Below the pieces are notes generated by a model. The model saw nothing but the letters and a program-made list of their open reading frames with translations. It was not told where the DNA came from and did no database searches. Below are positions 13,916 to 17,983 of a DNA stretch of 17,983 bases, piece by piece (position 1 is the first letter of the stretch; every line of letters begins with the position of its first letter). The stretch is from JAJPHC01 sp035255945. GTDB lineage: Bacteria > Acidobacteriota > Thermoanaerobaculia > Gp7-AA8. Location: contig DATEZA010000229.1 in assembly GCA_035255945.1 (NCBI GenBank), positions 1-17,983 on the forward strand, given 5' to 3'. The translations under genes and the position numbers were made by a program.

Positions 13916-15340
13916 TCATAGTCCGAAGTAGTTGCGGATGCGCGAAAGGAGCGTCTGCTCTTCCTCTTCCTGGCTCGCGTTGCGGAGCTCGTCGAGGCGG
14001 TCCTGGCGCTCCATCACTTTGGTGGAGATTGCGTTCGCCAGTTCGGGAGTGTCGTGCAGGATCGGCCCGAGGGCATCTTTGCTGATCTCGAACGAGACGA
14101 CGTCGGTGAGTGCGGCGACGTCGGCGGCGCGCGCTTCGCCGGTCAGGAGCGCCATCTCGCCGAACACGGAACCGGGGCCGAGCTGCGCGACCTCGTGCCA
14201 GCCCATCGGCGAATCGTCGCTGATGCGAACGGAGACGGTGCCTTCGTGCACGACGAACATCGAATCGCCGACTGCGCCGTGGCGGAGGATCGATTCGCCC
14301 TTCGAGTAGAAGTGGACTTTGGCGGAGTTGGCGAGCGCCGTACGCGCGTCGTCCGTGAGCGGCACGAAGATCTGCACTTCGCGCAGGCGGGCGAGCATCT
14401 GCTCCGGCGTGATGTGCACCTGCGTCTTCGGCGGCGTGTAGGGTGCGTAGGCGCGGATCGGCGTGGCGAACGAGATCTCATTGCGCTGGAACGCGTACCA
14501 GACCGCCTTGCGGATCTCCGAGTCGATACGATCGCGCATCGAGTAGTCGCGGGTGAAGTACTTCAGTTCGTATTGCACCGAGGAGTCGGCGAAGCCGGCC
14601 ACGCGTCCGATCACCGGCATGTCGCGCGCGATGCCGTCGATGTGCGCGGCGGCCTGCGTGAGGACATCGATGACGGTGGCGGGCTGCACGTGGTAGTCGA
14701 CGCCGAACGCGAGCACGCGCGCGTTGAGGCTGTTGCGCGGAAAGACTTCGATGCGCTCTTTCGACATCTGCGAGTTCGGCAGGATCACGACCTGGTTGTT
14801 GAAGGCGCGGATCCGTGTGGCGCGCCAGGTCACGCCTTCGACGACGCCGATGTAGTCGCCGGAATGGATCACGTCCCCGAGGTCGAAGGCATCTTCGAGA
14901 TGGATGGCGATGCCGGCGAAGAGATTGCCGAGGGTGTCCTGCAACGCGAGACCGACCACGGCGGCGAGGACGGTGGTGGTGGTGAGCCACGCAGTGAGCG
15001 ACGTGCCGTAGAGTCCGGAGATGACCCAACCGAAAAGCAGGAGGTAGCCGACGATTGCGAACATCTGCCGCAGCAGCAGCGGCGCGCGGAGATTCTTGCG
15101 GCGCGCGATCACGACGTCGAACACGAGCCGGTCGACAACGCGGACGATGACGAAGATCAGCGGAATCCACGCGGCGAGCAGGAGCCCGCTCATGTCCTTG
15201 CCGAAGATCACTTCGCGCCAATCGGAATGCGGGAAAAGAAGCTTCGGCTCGTGCTTCACGACCCAGTAGAGAAAGAACAGCGTCGCACTCAGCAAAAGCG
15301 GCGCGACCACGCGTGACGTGCGGGTTTGCTCCGGCCTCAC
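13916..15340 (-). CDS. MscS-family channel with C-terminal cyclic-nucleotide-binding domain
   Basis: This 474-residue protein has four hydrophobic segments (about 11-29, 51-70, 88-112, 117-135). They are followed by the MscS pore and beta domain: VVGLALQDTLGNLFAGIAIHLEDAFDLGD (about 128-156), GVVEGVTWRATRIRAFNNQVVILPNSQM (165-192). A cNMP-binding domain occupies about 320-440, with HGAVGDSMFVVHEGTVSVRI and the phosphate-binding cassette FGEMALLTGEARAAD (393-407; E395 and R404). The form matches bacterial cyclic-nucleotide-gated MscS relatives (bCNG), which gate less readily on tension and may respond to cAMP or cGMP. A short acidic coiled-coil-like tail (RQDRLDELRNASQEEEEQ) ends it. The start is GTG at 15340, overlapping the upstream stop as GTGA. 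It is co-directional with the sigma-54 regulator. Confidence 0.92.
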   Translation of the reverse strand: MRPEQTRTSRVVAPLLLSATLFFLYWVVKHEPKLLFPHSDWREVIFGKDMSGLLLAAWIPLIFVIVRVVDRLVFDVVIARRKNLRAPLLLRQMFAIVGYLLLFGWVISGLYGTSLTAWLTTTTVLAAVVGLALQDTLGNLFAGIAIHLEDAFDLGDVIHSGDYIGVVEGVTWRATRIRAFNNQVVILPNSQMSKERIEVFPRNSLNARVLAFGVDYHVQPATVIDVLTQAAAHIDGIARDMPVIGRVAGFADSSVQYELKYFTRDYSMRDRIDSEIRKAVWYAFQRNEISFATPIRAYAPYTPPKTQVHITPEQMLARLREVQIFVPLTDDARTALANSAKVHFYSKGESILRHGAVGDSMFVVHEGTVSVRISDDSPMGWHEVAQLGPGSVFGEMALLTGEARAADVAALTDVVSFEISKDALGPILHDTPELANAISTKVMERQDRLDELRNASQEEEEQTLLSRIRNYFGL

Positions 15341-15570
15341 GACGCGCGCCGCTCCCGGTTGAGCTGCACGATGTCCTTGATCCCGATGAGGATGTGGATC
15401 ACGCCGAAGCCGGAGATGAAGCCGCGCACGAACGGATTATCGACCCACATCGCCAGCATCAGGTTGTGATGCAGGATCGGATTGATCATCCATACCCGCG
15501 TCCACGGCACGATCACGAAGAAGACGCCCGCCTCGAGACAATAAAGGGCAAAGAAAAGAGCCAACGACAC
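15337..15570 (-). CDS. Small two-helix membrane protein
   Basis: The frame has 77 residues from GTG. There are two predicted membrane helices, LALFFALYCLEAGVFFVIVP (about 3-22) and FVRGFISGFGVIHILIGIKD (about 47-66), joined by a polar loop with MINPILHHNLMLAMWVDNP. I do not recognise the family. The 3' end overlaps the GTG of the channel gene by two bases (GTGA), so the two are probably coupled, and it may be a helper of the channel. No Shine-Dalgarno sequence precedes the GTG; instead TATCTT, from the heptamer array, lies seven bases upstream, as expected for a leaderless start. The start codon is uncertain. Confidence 0.65.
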   Translation of the reverse strand: MSLALFFALYCLEAGVFFVIVPWTRVWMINPILHHNLMLAMWVDNPFVRGFISGFGVIHILIGIKDIVQLNRERRAS

Positions 15571-15578
15571 GGGGGGAA

Positions 15579-15703
15579 AGATAGCAGACAGCAGATGAGA
15601 GATAACAGACAGCAGATAGCAGATAGCAGAAAAGCAAAAAAGGCGAGCCGCCTGGCCCGCCTTCCTGCTATCTGCTATCTGCTATCTGCTGTCTGCTATC
15701 TGT
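15579..15703. repeat. Inverted heptamer arrays around a terminator
   Basis: Seven 7-base units with consensus agatagc (15579-15627, variants agacagc, agatgag, agataac) face five units with consensus gctatct (15667-15701). The two arms are reverse complements, so RNA from either strand can form a stem of about 35 bp capped by the hairpin at 15640-15663. The array fills the gap between two - strand genes and ends two bases from the stop of the upstream one. Confidence 0.8.
15630..15663 (-). terminator. Intrinsic terminator of the FecR-domain gene
   Basis: Read on the - strand, the stem AAGGCGGGCC-AGGC-GGCTCGCCTT (one mismatch, four-base loop) is followed by TTTTTTGCTTTT (15641 down to 15630). 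The U-tract exists only on the - strand, so it is unidirectional. It lies about 40 bases after the stop at 15704. Confidence 0.8.
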
Positions 15704-17845
15704 TTATTGATGATCCCGATGCACGTGGCCGCTGTCGCCGCTGTTGTGATTGCCGCTGTTGTTGTTGTGCGATCCGCCGCCGTCGTTGTGAGGCGCCGGA
15801 GGCGGCGGAGGCGGAGGCGGCGGCGGATTGTGATGCTCGGGCGGCGGCGAGGAGCGCTCGACCTTCGGCGGAGGAGGAGAGTTGTGCGAGGGCGAGTCGC
15901 CGCTGTTCCGGGAGCTCCCGCGATCGCCCGAGAAAATACGCGCGCCGCCGATGCGATCGATCACGCGGCGTGGGACATCGGACCCGCTGTTGCCGCTGTT
16001 GCCGTTGTTGTTGCCCGTACCGCTGTTGGCCGGCGGCGTCTGCGCCGGCGTCTCGTTGCCCGACGCACCGGTTCCCGAGCCGCCGCGAACTGCGCGGCCG
16101 CGCCAGCTGCCGCCGTTGTCGCGATTCACCGCATCGGGCGGATTGCCGGATGACGGCGCCGCGGGCGTAATCGACGTCACCGGCGGCTCGACCGGACTGA
16201 TCACGCGCGCACCCGATCCCTGCTGACGCCAGTCCGAACCGTTCCCGTTTCCCTGTTCCGGATTGCGATGGACCGTGTCGCGCGGAATCGAGCCGCCACC
16301 GATCGGCGCGACGTTGCCGCGTCCAATCGGCGCGACGCTGCCGATTGCAGGACCGATCGGCGCAACCGAACCGCCGCTCGGGATGGGAGCCACGCTGCCG
16401 CGTCCGATCGGCGCAACGCTGCCGCCGCCGCTGACCACGGCGCCACCGTCGCTCGGACGATTGCGCGTGATCCGTTCACGCACCGAATTCGAAAGATCCG
16501 GGTCTCGGCGGAAGAACGGAGTTACATCCGCCGAGGACCCGGAGCCTTCGTTGCCGGTACCACCACCCAGACCTCTGCGGATCACTTCGTGAACCGCATT
16601 GGCCGGATCCTTGAGCTGATCGCGGGTGAAGCGTGCGCCGGTGTTCGAGACCGTCGCGGAGCCGCCGTCGCGTGACAGACGAGTGCGTACGGCATCGATC
16701 GTCAGCGCTGCGCGGTCGACGCGGCGCGACACCAGACCGTCCGGCGTGATGAACGTCCACGGCCGGAGATCGAGCTCGCTCACGCGCACCCTTCCGTAGA
16801 AACCGAAGCCGAAGTCGAGACGCGCCCGCGAGTACGGGCGATAGCACCAGTTGTAGTACGGCCGATAGCATTCGTACCAGCCGGCAGGCACCCAGCCGAC
16901 GTAGTTGTCGCCGTACATCCAGTAGACCCACGCCGGCGCGTAGCCGCTGCCGGGCATCCAGAACCAGCCGTAGGACGGGTCATACGCCCAGCGGCCGTAG
17001 TGATACGGCACCCAGCCCCACGCTTCGTCCGACACCCACACCAGGCAGCCCGAAGGTCCGTTGACCCAGCTGCCGTGGTAGTACGGACGCCAGCCCACCG
17101 CGACGTACGGGCGCCATGCCCAGCCGTAGTTGCTGACGAAAATCCACGAGCCGTTCGCATCGAGATCGGGATCTGCGTATGCGAGCGACGAATCGAGGTA
17201 CTTGCTGTTGCCGCGGTCGTAGCGCTCGGAGCGGCGGAGGAACCACTTCTCGAATTCATCCGCGACCACGCGGTCATTGCTCACCAGTCCGTACACGCCC
17301 TGAGGGTCGACCTGCGCTTCCTCGCCCGCGCGGAGGCGCGAGCGGCGCGTGGGAGTGCGGACTTCGACCGCGCCGTCGAACACCGTCACGCGGTCCTTGC
17401 CGTTGTCGGTCTCGACCGCGTACACGGCCGCGTCCTGCGCGACGTAGCTGGCGTTGTCGGTGTCGAGGCGGACCACGTCCTGACCGACTTCCGTGCGGTG
17501 CACGATCACGTGTCCGAGCTTCAGATCGATAGTCGTCTGCGATGCATCGCCGTCGTAGCTGTCGAGGATCGACTTGAAACGGACGGCGGTCGCGCGATCG
17601 AGCCCGAGGACATTGCCGTCGGAGAGACGGATCTCGGAGCGTCCGCGCCGGTTGGTCACCACTTCGTCGCCCGGGAAAACCGGCAAGTTCACCCGTGCTT
17701 CGACTTCGCGGTTGTCGTCACCCTGGTGGATGATCGTGCCGCCGTCGTCATAGGTGAAGTAGGACTGCGCGCGGCCCTGCTGCGCGGCGAACGCCGGAAG
17801 TGCAGCCGTGATCGCGAGTGTGAAGAGGAAAGCGAGTTTACGCAT
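15704..17845 (-). CDS. Secreted FecR-domain, Trp/Tyr-rich, low-complexity protein
   Basis: The protein has 713 residues from ATG 17845, chosen because AGGGAG lies six bases upstream and a clean signal peptide follows (MRKLAFLFTLAITAALPAFA, cut near 20-21). Residues about 55-185 resemble a FecR domain (PGDEVVTNRRGRSEIRLSDG, then DRVTVFDGAVEVRTP and LRAGEEAQVDPQG). Residues about 230-340 are a Trp/Tyr-rich repeat region (GSWIFVSNYGWAWRPYVAVG, later WGWVPYHYGRWAYDPSYGWF), like the DUF6600 proteins often joined to FecR domains. Residues 425-713 are low complexity: GSVAPIG repeats, then Gly/Asn/Ser, a run of ten prolines, and a His/Asn-rich tail. It has no membrane helix after the signal, so it is probably periplasmic or surface-exposed, with an unknown structural or binding role. 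No sigma factor gene is adjacent. Confidence 0.82.
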   Translation of the reverse strand: MRKLAFLFTLAITAALPAFAAQQGRAQSYFTYDDGGTIIHQGDDNREVEARVNLPVFPGDEVVTNRRGRSEIRLSDGNVLGLDRATAVRFKSILDSYDGDASQTTIDLKLGHVIVHRTEVGQDVVRLDTDNASYVAQDAAVYAVETDNGKDRVTVFDGAVEVRTPTRRSRLRAGEEAQVDPQGVYGLVSNDRVVADEFEKWFLRRSERYDRGNSKYLDSSLAYADPDLDANGSWIFVSNYGWAWRPYVAVGWRPYYHGSWVNGPSGCLVWVSDEAWGWVPYHYGRWAYDPSYGWFWMPGSGYAPAWVYWMYGDNYVGWVPAGWYECYRPYYNWCYRPYSRARLDFGFGFYGRVRVSELDLRPWTFITPDGLVSRRVDRAALTIDAVRTRLSRDGGSATVSNTGARFTRDQLKDPANAVHEVIRRGLGGGTGNEGSGSSADVTPFFRRDPDLSNSVRERITRNRPSDGGAVVSGGGSVAPIGRGSVAPIPSGGSVAPIGPAIGSVAPIGRGNVAPIGGGSIPRDTVHRNPEQGNGNGSDWRQQGSGARVISPVEPPVTSITPAAPSSGNPPDAVNRDNGGSWRGRAVRGGSGTGASGNETPAQTPPANSGTGNNNGNSGNSGSDVPRRVIDRIGGARIFSGDRGSSRNSGDSPSHNSPPPPKVERSSPPPEHHNPPPPPPPPPPAPHNDGGGSHNNNSGNHNSGDSGHVHRDHQ
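16295..16426 (-). repeat. GSVAPIG coding repeats
   Basis: Five imperfect copies of a short unit, GSVAPI or NVAPI plus linkers of G, R, P and A (residues about 474-517), are encoded by DNA with recurring ccgatcggcgc(g/a)ac. Unit lengths vary, so this region of the secreted protein probably varies in copy number between strains. Confidence 0.7.
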
Positions 17846-17876
17846 TGGGTTCTCCCTGCCAGCTGGTCCGTACCTG

Positions 17877-17893
17877 AAGCGGGCCACGTGCCA
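17877..17893 (-). promoter_or_regulatory. Candidate sigma-54 (-24/-12) promoter
   Basis: On the - strand TGGCACGTGGCCCGCTT has GG and GC exactly as spaced in the consensus TGGCACG-N4-TTGC; TT before GC is replaced by CC. A start site near 17867 would give a leader of about 20 bases that contains the AGGGAG ribosome binding site of the FecR-domain gene. A sigma-54 activator is encoded four genes away. One short match in GC-rich DNA is weak evidence. Confidence 0.35.
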
Positions 17894-17895
17894 TT

Positions 17896-17914
17896 CCCGG
17901 ACGAGTATTCCGGG
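17896..17914. promoter_or_regulatory. Inverted repeat next to the candidate -24 box
   Basis: CCCGGA-N7-TCCGGG is a perfect 6-bp inverted repeat, two bases upstream of the candidate -24 element and centred about 38 bases before the inferred start site. It may be a regulator site. It is closer than the usual upstream sites of sigma-54 activators, so a second regulator, or no function, is possible. Confidence 0.3.
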
Positions 17915-17983
17915 CTGATTTTTCAGTGAGTTAGCTCCGGGAGGAGGGGAGCGCAATCCTGAATTGAGGACAGCGTCGTCACC

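Noticed and set aside
14054..15316. 420-codon open frame on the + strand opposite the channel gene
   Set aside because: It has no recognisable motif and is acidic/basic low-complexity; the - strand frame has clear MscS and cNMP-binding motifs.
15437..15637. Short - strand frame with YLLSAVCYL repeats
   Set aside because: The peptide is the translation of the heptamer array and runs into the small membrane protein gene in another frame; no start support.
15579..15703. CRISPR-like array
   Set aside because: Units are 7 bases with no spacers; it is a degenerate heptamer microsatellite in inverted orientation.
17846..17956. Longer N-terminal form of the FecR-domain protein
   Set aside because: The upstream residues are not signal-like, whereas ATG 17845 has a ribosome binding site and starts a clean signal peptide; the upstream bases look like promoter sequence.

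Overview
The window reads as a chromosomal piece of a high-GC Gram-negative bacterium. My best guess is Acidobacteriota or a close relative. The reasons are the gene style (Uma2 nucleases, a FecR/YXWGXW-like tryptophan-rich surface protein, a sigma-54 response regulator, an exported amidohydrolase and a lipoprotein phosphodiesterase) and the density of short palindromic and heptameric repeats. The taxonomic call is inference only.

Positions 1-5648 (+ strand) hold a compact histidine operon: hisD, hisC, hisB, hisH, a single-ORF hisA-hisF fusion, and hisIE. Every junction overlaps by 4 to 10 bases, so the genes are probably translationally coupled. hisG is not in the window. Upstream of hisD lie a 56-bp near-copy of an internal piece of hisD (positions 1-56) and an imperfect palindrome of about 108 bp.

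Positions 5631-6782 (- strand) hold two tandem Uma2-family (DUF820) PD-(D/E)XK proteins. They are convergent with hisIE and divergent from the next operon. The 26-bp gap at 6783-6808 contains a palindromic TAtGTTAACgTA that can serve as a -10 box in both directions.

Positions 6809-12038 (+ strand) form a four-gene operon: cytidine deaminase, an amidohydrolase of the SAH/MTA deaminase type with a signal peptide, a lipoprotein-like type I phosphodiesterase/nucleotide pyrophosphatase, and a multi-pass GT-C-like membrane protein. The first three suggest nucleotide or nucleoside salvage that starts outside the cytoplasm. Two genes carry a 24-bp palindromic repeat in frame, and the membrane protein also starts with a heptamer repeat.

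Positions 11981-12456 are a 238-bp tandem duplication. Each unit holds a 102-bp hairpin-rich repeat plus part of a small gene. The left copy of the gene is a truncated pseudogene. The repeat supplies the C-terminal tail and stop codon to the + strand membrane protein and to the - strand small gene.

Positions 12294-15570 (- strand) run as an operon: a small two-helix membrane protein, an MscS-type channel with a cyclic-nucleotide-binding domain, a sigma-54-dependent response regulator, and a small unknown protein. No histidine kinase is visible. Positions 15704-17845 (- strand) encode a secreted FecR-domain, Trp/Tyr-rich, low-complexity protein. It is followed by an intrinsic terminator nested between inverted heptamer arrays and preceded by a candidate sigma-54 promoter. 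No rRNA, tRNA, CRISPR array or transposase gene was seen.
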